From positions 47,964,446-48,028,445 of the forward strand of contig JAMXBB010000008.1 of assembly GCA_024138015.1 (NCBI GenBank): a stretch of DNA of 64,000 nt, given 5' to 3'. Source of the stretch: Lumnitzera littorea (taxonomy: Eukaryota; Streptophyta; Magnoliopsida; Myrtales; Combretaceae). The position numbers and the translations under genes are program-made. The notes below the pieces were generated by a model. It was given only the letters and a program-made list of their open reading frames with translations. It ran no database searches and had not been told where the DNA came from. Shown here in pieces: positions 25,533 to 38,725 of this stretch. How positions within the stretch are numbered: the stretch's first letter is position 1; each line of letters starts with the position of its first letter.

Positions 25533-27836
25533 TCTTTACTACATACCTATACCTTAGTATGGAAATATTAACACTTAAAAAGAGTATGATAAACATATAA
25601 TAATGGTAAAAAAGACATTAATAATTCTCCAAATGTTAATAGGTAAGGAGGGACTCCCATGAGTCCAAATCAAACACAAAAATGCCTTAGTTAAACTAAT
25701 CTTCTATCCTTGATACATAAATTTAGATACATATAAATAAGTCTGCCACGTAAACCTCTATAAAAGCATCCATAAGGTTTGAAACATGAAACACAAATAT
25801 ACCATGCAACCAATCTTTTACATAACTTCTTACAAGTTATAACATCTATAGCTAAATGCAAACATGATGTAGTCATCATAATACACAAATCCACTAATGT
25901 CTTCCTTGCTTCTATAATACATATCTTAACCCTAGTTATCCTACAATTCCCCTTGCTCGGTATTATATGTAATAGGTTCTTATTTTCAATTAAGTGACTC
26001 AAGACAAAATGGTGTTGGCATCTAATACTTAGTATTACTTATGAATCCATGGTACAAGCTTATAATAGAAATACATATATACAACATTAAATACTCTCTA
26101 ACACCTAAGAGTAAAAAAATAATTTGTAACGTTGTAAAGTACTACTAGATCAACAGTCAATTAAACTAGCTTACTCCAACCATCCATAAAAGGTTTTATA
26201 TAACACCAATACAACCTGATCGTACCTTCTTCCTAACCATTAACCTCATTTCACAATAGTTCTATTAATCAACACCCTACTTAGGCATCTAACAACATTC
26301 TAAACTAGCTAGATCATTTTGATATGCAACCCCATTCAAGACACCATCATATATTGATGATTGGGTACCTAATGGGACTTCAACCTCTGAATATGGCAAT
26401 CTGACCTTAAGACTACTAACTTGAGCTAGACTTTGAGGTCTCTAGAATTTTGTGTAAAGAATCCTTAGTAGGTAACCAACCTAAGACAAAGTAAAGTACA
26501 ACTAGGGCTATGAACTACATTAATTACCGAACTACCATATTGTTATTAGAACTTCAAAGCTAATAGATAGTCTAATGTGGAAGAACTTAATGATCAATTT
26601 CCTAAGCTTTAATAGAACGGACTATGTAACCAAGATAATCCTGTAAAACCTGGTTTAAGGAAAAATAATTAAATAAAAATAATTCGAAGGTGAATTGTAA
26701 TAATAAACAATAGACATGAAGGGTGTTTTGGACCGGACCTCACAAAAAGTCATAAAACCTTATTATTTAAGCTAAAATGCATAATTGGAAGCATTTTTTT
26801 CTCTTTTTCTACCTCACATGTGCATGTAGCTGGTATAGGGTTCTCACATAAAACCTAAAACAATTAAGAAATCTGATTGTTCCCGTATGATCGTAGGATA
26901 ATGATTTAAGATAAGTCATAAGAAAGCTTTTCTTTGAAAACTTGTTTCACTTTTGGTCTAAAAATTTCGTTTTCCTTTTAAGACTATACCTATGAATCTA
27001 AAAATAACCAAGTTATAAGTTAGTTTTTATGTTATAGAACTTATCGTTATTTGAATTTATAGATCTTATACATATATAGGTTACATATAATCTTACAAAT
27101 CTAAGGCTTTTACATCTTATTTAATATCCCCACTTTCAGTGTACCTAATTTCTAATTTATACGCTTTAAAGTGTAGTTCTTTAGAACTATACTCTGATAT
27201 CAACTAAAAACTATTATGCCTTAAGTAAGAGAGTCGTAACAGTTTTTGTAAGCTATTGAAAAATCTATAATCGATTTAGAAGAATCCTTCGTGTTAAAAT
27301 CATTTTACTAAAACTATTGCTTAATATCGTCAAAATAGGAATACAATTAGGGCACATGAAAAATATTGGAAAGGTTTCAGATAGGTTTTGGTAAAAATGC
27401 CTTAGGAAAATTTTTCACTTAACGATGTGACTTATCATAGGGAATATGATATGCCATACCTAAAATAAACCAAGCCAAACTATATATGCCTCTAGACAAG
27501 ATTAGAATGTCTCTCATAATTAAGGTTATGAACATTTAGGGGTAGTTGATGACTAAAATCTTGAATACTCCAAAACACTAGTTTAAAGGAAAAGAAAAAA
27601 GAAAAAAGAAAAAAGAAAAAAAAAACACATTTGGTAATCTAAAGTATATAACTATAATTTAGGATTTGTATTTAATAATAAGAGAATCATATACAAACAA
27701 CCATAAACAAGTATCTATATTTGAGAAGCATTTTCAAAGGATTTTATACTCATAAATATATAGATATACCTCTTAACTTATAGTCTATAATAACAAAGTA
27801 TTCTCACAAGATTTTATGTTACTAGACATTACATGC

Positions 27837-27856
27837 ATATATATATATATATATAT
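27837..27856. repeat. (AT)n microsatellite
   Basis: Alternating AT over about 20 bases. Confidence 0.85.
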
Positions 27857-28603
27857 TATGTTATTATATAAGAATAGAGGTTATTTATATACATATAAGT
27901 TCATACTTACAATTTGATAATTGTCTTCACTTATTATCATTGTTCAAACATAGGTATATATATGTCCAAATATATGTAATGGTATTATTTCAAAGTATAT
28001 TTAGTTCTCCTATTTGTATTTGTGACATAACCTATAATTATGCTTTTCTCTATACAATATAACCACTACTTCTAAAAGTTTTTGTAATAACCTATATAAA
28101 TAATATATTGTGTGTAAACCATACATTTGCAATTGGTTTTATGACTTTCTAAAGAACTTATCAATGTGTAAGTGTAGTTTATAGAATGTTCATATGTATT
28201 AATATACATAAACAAGGATATACCAAAAGTTTTGTAATGAATTTATAAATGGTTTGATATGACTATATATGATGGAGTTATATAAGCACAATAAAAGACT
28301 TAAATAAAAGTGATTGCAGAAAAGAAAAATACTATATCCATAAAATATAATTACTAATTCCGAAATGCAGGATTTTACAGGTTGCTAAAATTATAAAATG
28401 GAACTTTCCAATTTAATAATTATATATACATACATAAAATTTCAAATAATAATAACAATAATAATACATTGTGAAAAACATATATAAGAAATGTATGAAT
28501 AATCATATCTCGCTATAAGAAATGGTTTATACGAATTTTGTAACCATATGACAACCTACTGAATGCCAATTTAATTATAACATAATATGTATACATATAT
28601 ATA

Positions 28604-28626
28604 TATGTATGTATGTATGTATGTAT
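28604..28626. repeat. (GTAT)n microsatellite
   Basis: Five or more consecutive gtat units. Confidence 0.85.
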
Positions 28627-29470
28627 CTACATATGTTTGAGATGTGAGTATGCATACATAGCTTAAGTAATAAATAATATTATAAAAGAAATTAATTGAA
28701 AAAGTAATATTCAAACCTCGTCACTAGTGCTTAACTTATAAATGAAGATTTACAAAGTAGTGTCTAATAAACATTGTTAACATTATTTTCATTAATAGAA
28801 CATGCACATAACAAAGTTGAAAATGTCATTTATGGAATTTAATAAGTGAACAATTCTAGCTTAACAAACTTGTGAGACAAATATGTATTATAGAACATGT
28901 TAGTGATATCTAAATCTTACCGTAAATACTGTAGTTAGATAGAAAATTTGCCAAATACATCCTTTTTGAGAATTGACAAAGTTTTAGAAATCTTACTAGG
29001 ACTAAAATTTAGTTGAGAATTAACAAAACTCTAACTAAAGCTCTAATGTAAAAAAATAAAATAAAATCTAATTTGTGATTTAAACTCTAAAATTAATCAT
29101 CGCTAATAAGTAATTGAAAGATAATAAAGCTAGATAACTAAATTTACCTTTCAGTAATAAAATAACTTACCTTTTTTATGACTACATATTGAATTACTAG
29201 AAAAAACTTAAAAGCCTTTATGTAGTTTTATAACACTTTTCTTATTTCCAGCCTTCCAATTATTTTATTTTTACTTCTTTTTCTCATCCAACTGTACTTG
29301 ATCATAAACATACTACAAAAAAGGAACTAAACTAAGCTCCCTTACTCAAACTTAAAGTCACATGCCACATCTCTTATAATATCTTTTTTTTTTTCTTTCC
29401 ATGAATCTTGTAATATCCCTTTACAGTCTACAAAGAAAATTCTCTAAATCCAGCAAGAAATCCAAGCGAG

Positions 29471-32400
29471 TGTAAGCTTCCAAAATTGAGTTTAGGATAA
29501 CCGAGCTCAGATTTAGGGCTTTTAGGGTAACTTATCCAATTGAGCCCAAACTTTGCAACTAGAATGAAAAAGTTAGTCGAGATATTACAGTGAAGTTAGA
29601 TTTTAGTAATAATGATCCGAAATCCCAATTTTGCCCTTAGAAATTGGAGTATTTACTAAAGCCCTAAAATGTTCAGAACTCCTAAAATTGAACTTAGATT
29701 GCAACGAGAACTTAGAGATAAGTTAATTGAGCTATAAAATGAGATAATGTAGTATAATTTACTATAAAAAAATACACATAATTTTTTAGTATACCCGGTA
29801 CAAATAATAATTATACTTGTAAATTAACTTTAAATTGAGTAATTATATATATATTGTGTTGAATTCATAAAGTTAACCTTAGAATGTACCCTAAAAATAA
29901 AAGATATGCTAGAAACTTAATTATATGAGTAAAGTTATATATCTCACATGTTATTTATATAGGGAATATACTTATATACTAATTAAATAATCAAATCCTA
30001 ACATATACTATACATATTTAATTAAATAATTAACAATACTTATCCTAAATACAATGGAGCTTGCTGTAAATCCACGTAGCTGCTGCAGAAGGAGAAGGAT
30101 TGTTGATTCAAAAGTAAATCAATAGTTTTAGGACACCACATGCTTAGTTAAATAGGGAAAAACAAAAGAAAAAAATAAAAAAAAATCCTTAGGCGGTGAA
30201 AGAAGTGTATAAATATTTTCCTAGTAGCAGAATAACAACATTTGACAGTTTGGAACCAAAAACAACAGAAAGAAAAATCAAGAAAAAATCATAGAAAAAA
30301 AAAAGAAAAGAGAAAAACAGAACAATTACCGAGCAAGGCTAGTTCCTAGGGTTCCCTTTAATCTGCTGTTACGCCACTCCACCACCAAGGAGTACCCCCA
30401 GCGTCTAGGCGTTCCGACAACCACCCAGCCGCCGCCAGCCGCCAGCCACCGGAGCACCCAAGAACACCAAGGTCAAATTTCTGCCCTGTTTTTCAATAAT
30501 TTCTAAAAAATAGTAAATCTGCCCAGAAAATTATGAAAAAAAATTACACTTAGGTTATTTTAGACATGCTTTCATGTGATATTTTTATTTTTGAAAAATT
30601 CGTAATATTTAATATACTTTATTAAGAAATCTGTAATTCATCCGAATATATATTAGTGAAATAAATATACTATATGATGTTGTTTCTAGCTGAAAATTTT
30701 TGTGTAGGATGTGTATGATATATGGGTAATTGCTACGTAGCCCAAATTTTTATTTGAATAATTTTAATATTTATTGAATTTTTAGGCTTGAAATTGGTTC
30801 GAAAATAGGCTGAAATTATGAATTTAATAGGAAATTATGAAATTAATTGATGAAATGGACATGTACTGATCTATAATAAATAATAATGGTATTGAGTCAG
30901 ATTGGAATTAATTGGATGCTAAAAGAATTATAATTGGATAATTTATCAAATTTAGGGGTAAAATCGTCAATACGAAATATAGGCAATAGGTCGAAAACTT
31001 GAAACCGAGTGATAATTGAATTCCCTATATTTTTAGAAGTCCATAGAAATTTTCGGGGAATTATTAGGTAATCCAAACTATTTACTACGAAGTTATTAAG
31101 TAAAATAGCTTAAATTACAAGTCGGGGTGTATTTGTAATATTAATAGACTAAAATGAGTAAAATACTTAAATAAAACCTATATATAGGATTGCTGGTCGA
31201 ATTGGGTTAAATAGAGATTTTATTACAATTATTAATATTTTCTGATCGAGATGTACTTTAGGTGTATTAAAATTGAATAATACTTATATTATTACAATAT
31301 AAGGACAAATTGGATAAAATATAATTTAAAACTGTAAATTTTGCATAATACGGTCATTTTTATATAATTATGTATAATTATATTAAAAATTCAAACTACC
31401 CGTTAAAATCCATCTCTAAGAATAGGACTCATAAGATGTGTCGTTAAGTCTATACGAACTCAATGACACTAGTTTTGTTGAAATCGGATAACCTTAAGCA
31501 AACTAGCTTATATCTATAACATATTCAAGAATATACACATTTCGGTAACTCTACCGGAATCAAAACGTGAATTAATAAATAAAAAGTACGTTTCGATACG
31601 ATCAAAACGATATATAATACGTAATAGTAAATATGATGTACAATGTTAATAATTAATAATTTAATAACATGACTGTATATTATGGAAATAATATATATAT
31701 ATATATATGTTTTAGATTAGACCCTAATGTTTTCATAATTATTACGAAAACTAAATTTAGACCTTTTGTGTAATTAGGACTTTCCAAAGACGGCTGACAA
31801 TTCAAGTCAGAAATAACGAACGTCTGAATAAGTAAGTTGGGATGGTAGCTTCGCCGCTGTTTGGGTACTATTTTAAAAGTATCCGGAGACCCAAGAGTAC
31901 TTCTGGTTGTGTTTGTAGTTAGATGATTATGCGCATGCTATGTGTGTGAATGATACTCTGTTGTGACAGGAGTTCAACTCCTTGGTGTGCTGTTCTGCAT
32001 ATTTGCATGGATTCTGTATTGTGTGAACTTATTGGTCACCTCTGATTATCACTAATGATTATTCGACTAAAGTGTAATTGGTCACGCATAATCACCCGTT
32101 AGGGGAAACGATTAAGAGTGTTAAGCCAAACACCGACTTCCTTCGATGAGGATAGCTGAAATGGTCCTTTCCCCATCCTTAGTCGAACTAAGTAATAGGC
32201 GAGGAAGTCGCGGTAAGGTTAGGGGCCGTGGTTCGAAGGCGGTTTTGGGAGGAGGGTGTTCTCCATTGCACAAGCCCGGGTTTGGTTTAACTTGAGTCGC
32301 GATGAAACTCCTCAATCCGGGTTGGAGTGGATGAAATTTCTCTAACCTCACAGTGGACCGGTTAACACTGTGCGATGTTTTCATTTGAGTGATTGCATTG

Positions 32401-32979
32401 CATTTCATCATAATTATTAACCTTATTTGTGATTGTATAGTACTCTTCTGACTCCGCCCCACTTACTGAGCTAGTTGTGCTCACACCCCTACAGACTCTT
32501 TTGCAGGTACTGAGTGAAGATAAAAGATGTTCCGGTACCACCGTTCTCAGGTTAGTGTGCTGCTGTGTGGGAAAGTGAGGAACGAGGAATTTAACTGAAC
32601 CTGAGCTTTTGCTTTGTCTTTAAGTTTTGAAGAAAACTAAATGGGAATTCCCTGGGAGCCCACTAGTTTTCTAACTTATTGTATATAAATCGTATAACCT
32701 GTGGTTTTTAAAAGACTCTGATTGTAATCTTTACCCTTGGACGTGAAATGTTGTATAATTACTATTGTAGTACTAAACTGCAGATTGTATAGAACAAGTA
32801 TTTTGTTAAAGCTCTACCACAGGTTTGGATATTAACAGATGTCAGAACAGACGTTTCAAGTTGGTTGAGTTGTGCGCCTTGTGTAAACTGCGTCTAGATA
32901 GCAGCTGTGAGGTCAGCTTCTATCTTAGATTAGTTTACACGGCGGGACTGTTATGACTCTTCTTGTTCGGGGCGTGACA
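29471..32979 (+). mobile_element. Very long (3.5 kb) solo LTR of a gypsy-type element, copy A
   Basis: It starts tgtaagcttcc and ends ggggcgtgaca, so it has TG...CA ends. It is flanked by the same five bases, gcgag, at 29466-29470 and 32980-32984. Reversed, it is clearly related to 35600-38617 (for example 32215-32300 against 36290-36370, and 32821-32960 against 35611-35800). It carries a tataaata box at 30208-30215, a GC-rich leader at about 30380-30460, and the typical LTR tail with a cactcactgagc-like stretch and a gcaggt word near 32506. No internal element domains adjoin it, so it is a solo LTR. Confidence 0.65.
30208..30215 (+). promoter_or_regulatory. TATA-like box inside LTR copy A
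   Basis: The word tataaata lies about 130-250 bases before a GC-rich stretch that would be the transcribed R/U5 start. The corresponding place in copy B (near 38137-38150, reversed) has aaatatataag. Confidence 0.35.
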
Positions 32980-32984
32980 GCGAG

Positions 32985-33256
32985 TATAGAAAGTCTATTT
33001 TATCTCCATTGTTTGAAGAGTCCTTCTTCTTCTTTAAGCTACTCTTCTACCTTTCTCACAGCTCATTCCCTACCATTCTTATTCTTCTTCTTGAACATTA
33101 CTACTTCCTCACTTCCTTTCTTGTTTTCGAAAATCCACTTTACTACTTTCCCTCTTCCTTTTCTTCTTTGTTTCCTTTTTCTTCCCTCCCTTAAATCTTC
33201 TATTGCACAATCAAGAAATGGATACCTCCCATCCATTTCCTTATATAGAATCGGCT
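32985..33256. other. Short spacer between solo LTR and MITE
   Basis: A pyrimidine-rich stretch (ttcttctt, ctttctt) with no recognised gene. Its open frames are low-complexity artefacts of this composition. Confidence 0.5.
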
Positions 33257-33264
33257 ACCCTCAT

Positions 33265-33584
33265 TAGAGGTGTGCAAACAGGTTAAATGGGTTAAGCTGG
33301 TTTATAGACTAAATGGGTTGGGCTTATTTAGCTCACTTTTAAATGGGTCAAAAAACTTTGGCCTTAACCCATTTAAGAAGCGGGTTAAATGTGTTAGTCT
33401 ACAGACTAAAGATATAAATATATTAAACAGGCTGATCCAAACTAGCCCATTTTGACCTGCGGATTAAATAGGCCGAGCCCATTTGGCCTACTTTTAAATA
33501 GATTAAAAAACCTTGGCTCAAACCCATTTAAAAAATAGGTTAAATGAATCAACCCATGAGTCAAAGCCTGCTTGTACACCTTTA
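33265..33584. mobile_element. 320-bp hAT-type MITE with intact target duplication
   Basis: The ends are tagaggtgtgcaaacagg at the left and, reversed at the right, taaaggtgtacaagcagg: 18-bp inverted repeats with three mismatches. The perfect 8-base duplication accctcat lies at 33257-33264 and 33585-33592. An 8-bp TSD and a gtg-rich start are typical of hAT elements. The interior is made of many short words such as taaatgggt in both orientations and has no coding capacity, so movement would need a transposase made elsewhere. Confidence 0.85.
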
Positions 33585-33592
33585 ACCCTCAT

Positions 33593-34960
33593 CTCCAACG
33601 AACCATAAATCGTAACACGATTACACTCCGGTGAACCTTGATGCATACTAGACCAATAGTATAACCACTAGTGACCAACCATCATATCATTGCCAATCAC
33701 TACTGTATGATCACATTCCCCTCAACATAACCAACACGGAGTTGTACAGAGTTCATCGGAAAGAAGCAACAGTGAATGCTATAGCATAATAAAGCCTTGA
33801 TGATTTCAATGAGTCATTGAGTTGACCCTATTTCTTTATCCCATTATACTATGGTATAGATCTTTATTCCTAATTTCTCTAACATTTTAGTTCTAATCTC
33901 TTTAGTTCTCCTCTTCTCCATTGATGTGAACTAAACTGCTCCTTTCTTTAGTCAATTCGTGGGTCTTGATTATCACCGACTGTTTTGAAGCAATAAACTA
34001 TTTTCTTCATTCTCCAGTGAGTTGTCTATTTTTTTTTTTTGCATATCATGTAGTACTAATGGCAATTCCTTACACTAAAAAATCCTTAAAAGTCTTGTTT
34101 TATTTATCACGTACATTTCTTTCTTTGGTCAAAATGCCTTGCACATGTCATCTATTCGTTTCCTAATATGGGATGTATAATTAGCAGCTGATATTAATTG
34201 TAATTACTAATCTTAAATCTACATTGTAGTGGTCATTCTTGATAGTGGGCATTAATAGCTATTGTAGGAAGAAGGCAGTTTTAAGGAAAATTATTATGTT
34301 TTTTATTGTTGCATTTGAATTCCTAATAGACTCTAACACTAATTTAATAATTTGACCATCATAACTTCTTTGAAGCAAGAATAGAAGAAGTCCCTCCTTG
34401 ATATAAGAGATTTTGTGAACCACCCACTTGACTCGATTTTCATTTTCCATGAATTGGCAATGAACCGTATACATACAAAAGTGACCTCAAACTTACTATA
34501 TGTCCTTTATCTTTTATTGATATATACATTATTGTAACTTGAATAACATATTTTATAATGGAATAAATGAATGATCATCTTTAATAATTGTTCGAGTATT
34601 ATTAAGTATAGTTAGGTCATATTCAGTTAATAACAATATTTGTATTTCTTCTCTACATTCTCTAGGATGAATTTATGAATTAGTTTTCTAATGAATTGAT
34701 AAATTAGTGGATTCATTATTGTAGTCACTTAACATATTAATTAGTTCACCTTTTTCTAGAGTAGTTAATCTGGTAATTGGATCAGTAATTGTTAATCTCG
34801 GAATCATATAACATATTACTAAGTACTATTACATTAAATGACAAAGTCAATTATCTTATGTAGATAATAGGATCCTATTAAAGTTTTATGAAATAAAACC
34901 TTTTGTTAATATGAATGGTCAAACATATATTTACTATATACTCTATGATTTGTGTAGCCA

Positions 34961-35007
<47 letters not shown>

Positions 35008-35380
35008 CACATACAAACACATATACACATGAGCACTTTATATATATGTGTATGTGTATTTTTGTATATATGTATAAACTAATAAATCCCCCCTAATAGG
35101 TTGCATATAGCAAGTATGTATTATGGCATATAGACATAATTGCTTGTCTTAAATTACTTAGGAAAAACTTAAGGATTTTTATAAGTATAATTGCTTACAT
35201 TAACTTAGTGGGATTGTGCGTTCTTTTTGGCAAAAGTATTTTTTTTTCCATATATTTTATTAACTTATGGTTTGACCATTTGAAACATTTATTTACATAT
35301 ATACAAGCGAATCTGTCTATAGTAATAATAATAATAAATTTCAACTTTTAAGTCATGAATGCATAACTACCTTTAAAAAG
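33593..35380. other. Intergenic DNA, no gene
   Basis: AT-rich; nothing recognised except the compound microsatellite at 34961-35015. Confidence 0.6.
34961..35015. repeat. Compound (AT)n(AC)n microsatellite
   Basis: An AT run with one interruption passes directly into an AC run. Confidence 0.85.
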
Positions 35381-35620
35381 TTTTATCACCCAATCTTATT
35401 ATTTGGTAGGAGATTTTGATTCTTTGCAGCTCTAGTGAATTGTGTAATATTGATTTCCATAGACATTTTCATATAAATATACTAAATATATTATGATTAA
35501 ATGTAATGGGTAAATGTTTTGTTAAAGTCTTGCAATATCTTACTTGTAAGGCAATCTTCATGTTGCGGTTATACACATAATATGAAGATTTTAGGATGTT
35601 TTTACTAGGCTTTATTTAGA
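35381..35620 (+). repeat. Direct repeat, copy 1 (other copy at 61090-61345)
   Basis: Shared landmarks in order: a catcttat..tttggtagg-like stretch, gattctttgca/acagctc/attct, tcttacttgtaaggcaat against tctttgacttgtaaggcaat, then acataatatgaagattttagg against acatgatatgaaaattttag. It may be the end of a plus-oriented LTR finishing near gtaaca. It abuts LTR copy B. Confidence 0.6.
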
Positions 35621-38617
35621 GTCGTAACAGTCTTACCGTATAAATTAACCTAAGATAGAAGCTGACCCCACGGTTGCTATTGTAGATGTAGCCTACATAA
35701 GGCGTACCCAACTCAGCCACCTTGAAGTATCTAGGCTAGCATCTATTAACAACAAAACCCTTGGAATAGCATTTCAAAATACTTGCTCAAAACAATCTGC
35801 AGTACGATTTTCCATAACATAGTAGTATTTATACATCAAAAGTCTGAATTAACATAAAAAGTTTACAAAAGCTACAGGTTTTAGAGTCTATGTATAATAA
35901 AGTAGGAAACTGGTCGAAGTCTTAGGGTATTCTAGATAGTTTCCACAAAAACCAAAAGAAGGCCAAAACAAAAGTCTAGATTCTGTAGGTCTTCAAGTTC
36001 TTCACTCCCTTATTTTGACGTACATTAACCTGAGGGTAGTTGTAACATTGCATCCTTAATCCTTACTTGGTACTTATAAAAGAGTTTATAGGGATGTGAG
36101 TATAACTAGCATAATAAGCAGGATAGAGATAAAAGAGTACAGCAAATACAAACATGGTTTTTAGACATTTTGTTTTAACGAAATGCAATGCGAATGAACA
36201 AATGAGGCATCACACAATATTAACTGGTTCATTGTGAGCTTAGAAAAATTACATTTGCTCTAACTTGGATCGGGGAGTTTCAACGTGACTCAAATCAGAC
36301 CAAACCTAGGCTTATGTAATGGAGAATACCTTCTTCCTAAGATTACCTTTGAACCACAACCCCTAACCTTGTGGTGACCTTCTCTTTTGTCACTTAATTT
36401 GATTAAGGATAGAGAAATGACCATTTCAGCTATCCTTATTGAAAGAGTCAGTATTTGGTCTGATACACCTAACCGTTCCTTTAGTGGATTGTTATGCACG
36501 TTCAATTAGTTTAAAGGTCAATCTTTAGTTAATTCCAGTTAGAGGGAGATTAATTAATTCACAAGACAAAGCAAATCAAGCATAATCATACAAGGTAACA
36601 CTCTAAGTCCACAATTCAAGAAAACAATCACACACGAGGCATGTATACATTCAATTAAATTACAATCACAATCAAATGTACTCCCAAGTCTCCAAGTACT
36701 TTGACATAGTACTTTGAAATGGTACTTTAACATACTACGACGCATAGATCTCAACTTACCTAAACTTCACTAGTTTTATTATTCCTGATCGTCGACTTAT
36801 TGGTCTGTAATTATCCCTATACAATCAAAATAAATTAGTTTTGATCCACTTTTGAACAATAACTCGTTAGTAGTTAGATAATTTTATACGATTTTAGTTA
36901 TTTAGACATAAGTTTTGTAAGTTATTTCTATTTACTAGTTAGGATTTCTTAAGTAGTTCACTAGTTTTTATAAGTTATTTTATGTTACAACATCATCTGA
37001 GTTACCCTCTTCTTTTTACTAGCTTTAGGGTCCTTAGGAAATTACCTTTTGATTTAGCTTCTAAACTCCACTATATTCCTATTTCACTTTGACATTTACC
37101 TCTAATTCTACTTCTAAATAGAGTCTTTAGTATATTATTTATTCAATAATCCTTTAAATTATCCTCTGTATTTAACCAACTTGCTATAACTAAAGAATTT
37201 ATTCACTTTCCCTATAACTCCAGCTAGGAACAACACAAAGTGACACTTCATTCATCAATGTACAGCTTCCTTACTTTCCAACTCCTCATATGACATATCC
37301 CAATTAATCAATTATTCAAATGTATTAAGTAAATAAGCTACTAAACTACTCACATAAAGGTAAGATTTTGACTTGCCATAACTTCAAAACTCAATTCCAC
37401 ACCTCTAACATGCTACAAATATTCCATTAAATGATTACACTTAGAATCTAAATGAGATCTTTTAAGAAAATATACTAATTTTAGCTAAAAACACTATTTT
37501 AAGCATAATTTAAAGCTAAAAAATTCAACAAAAATATAGAAAATAGTTCTTTGAAAAAATCTTTTCATAGAAATTTAATATAAGTATGGGGAGGTTTATA
37601 GAAATTTGGTGTTTAGAACTATACTGTTTAAATAATTTATTTCAATATTGAAGATAGCTTGGTTTTGTTGATTTCTTAAGGACATATAGTACAATTACTA
37701 GATTTATGCAAATTAATATTTTTCTTGAATTCTACACATGAAAATACATAGAAATAAATTTTTGGAGAATTTTCTAAGCAAATTTCATATTTTTAATAAT
37801 TTATGGAAAATTGGTTGAAAAAAGGTCACCCATTAGAAACTTGAACTCTAGCTACTAGCAATGCCACCACTATTATCAGCCAGGTGGGGCAATGGTTGTT
37901 ACTCCTCTTGGTGGTAACGGTTGGTCTCCAGTAACTCCCTAGGTCCTTGAACACCCTAAAGTCTACATTACACATTGATTTTGTATATTTTCTCTATTTT
38001 CCTTCTTTAATTCTCTAAACCCTAATTGATTTTTACTAAATCTAAGACTACATATATGATATTCTGCAGAAAGTTTACAAGTTTTACAAAGCTTAGAGAG
38101 TGTGGAATGATTTTTGTTCTCTCTCTTCCCAAAAATTAGCTTATATATTTAACCTAATAGCATGTTAACCTTGTGTAATTCGCTCACTTCTATCCTCCAA
38201 TCCTCCACACACCTATTCCAAGCTTAATCTAGTTGTCCCATGTTGTTTTATAATTATTATTAATTTTTTATTAATTTCCTTAACTCAGTTTAGCTTAAAT
38301 CACAATTAATTGGGCATTTTAGTTAACTAGGGGTACATATTTATACATAAAAATTACATGTAGTGTATATGTATATATGCTATATATTATTTCATGTCAT
38401 ATAATAATTTTATTGCATATATAGTTTATCTCTATAATTTCAATAATTATCAACACCTATTCTATGCGGTTATGTGAATTATTAAATAATATATTAGAAT
38501 TATACTATTTTAGTTATTTTATTATATTTTTGAGATTCGAGCCTATGAAGTCTCATTGACTAAAGTCTTGAGTCCACTCATAAATTTCTAAGTCAATTGA
38601 GTTGGTTTCACTAACGA
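35600..38617 (-). mobile_element. LTR copy B, main part (3' LTR of the minus-strand gypsy relic)
   Basis: Reversed, it follows copy A closely: the LTR end (gagtc.taacagtc, aagatagaagctgacc), the middle block (gttaggggttgtggttcaaagg), the promoter-proximal part, and near 38570-38617 the early LTR block containing aatttctaag. The missing LTR start is found at 45345-45391, beyond a plus-strand gypsy relic. That suggests the relic is nested in this LTR. Many CpG positions of copy A read TpG or CpA here. Confidence 0.65.
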
Positions 38618-38698
38618 TTAAATCTAAACCCCTTTGTCTTCTTTTCATTCATGTCCGTTATGATATGGCCTCTATATATATGACCTAGAGACACATCA
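38618..38698 (+). repeat. Remnant of the 5' LTR of the plus-strand gypsy relic
   Basis: The text aaacccctttgt.ttcttttcattcatgt through ctagagacacatca matches 45270-45344 (ending ctagagacgcatca) and sits 7 bases before the primer-binding site. The upstream 660 or so bases of this LTR are missing. Confidence 0.5.
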
Positions 38699-38705
38699 TT
38701 TTCAT

Positions 38706-38725
38706 TGGTATCAGAGTACAGTTCC
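38706..38725 (+). other. Primer-binding site (initiator-Met tRNA type)
   Basis: tggtatcagagtacagttcc closely matches the complement of the 3' end of plant initiator methionine tRNA (tggtatcagagc...), the usual primer for many plant retrotransposons. Confidence 0.75.

Larger units (their letters stand above)
25533..29465. other. Intergenic repeat-like DNA, no gene
   Basis: Very AT-rich. No coding domain was recognised. A possible LTR runs from tgtaaaacc at 26642 to gattttaca at 28379 (inverted-looking ends), but the flanking 5-mers differ. Microsatellites: (AT)n at 27837-27856 and a gtat repeat at about 28607-28626. Confidence 0.55.

Noticed and set aside
26642..28379. Possible LTR with ends tgtaaaacc and gattttaca
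   Set aside because: The flanking five bases differ (aatcc and ggttg), and no related copy was recognised in the window, so it is not reported as a firm element.
32121..32462. 113-codon minus-strand open frame in the solo LTR
   Set aside because: The related copy B does not keep the frame, and the region is noncoding LTR in both copies.
32953..33267. 104-codon Ser/Leu/Phe-rich open frame
   Set aside because: It comes from a pyrimidine-rich stretch, straddles the solo LTR end and runs into the MITE; it is compositional.
34911..35096. 61-codon Tyr/Ile/Thr-rich open frame
   Set aside because: It is a translation of the AT/AC microsatellite.
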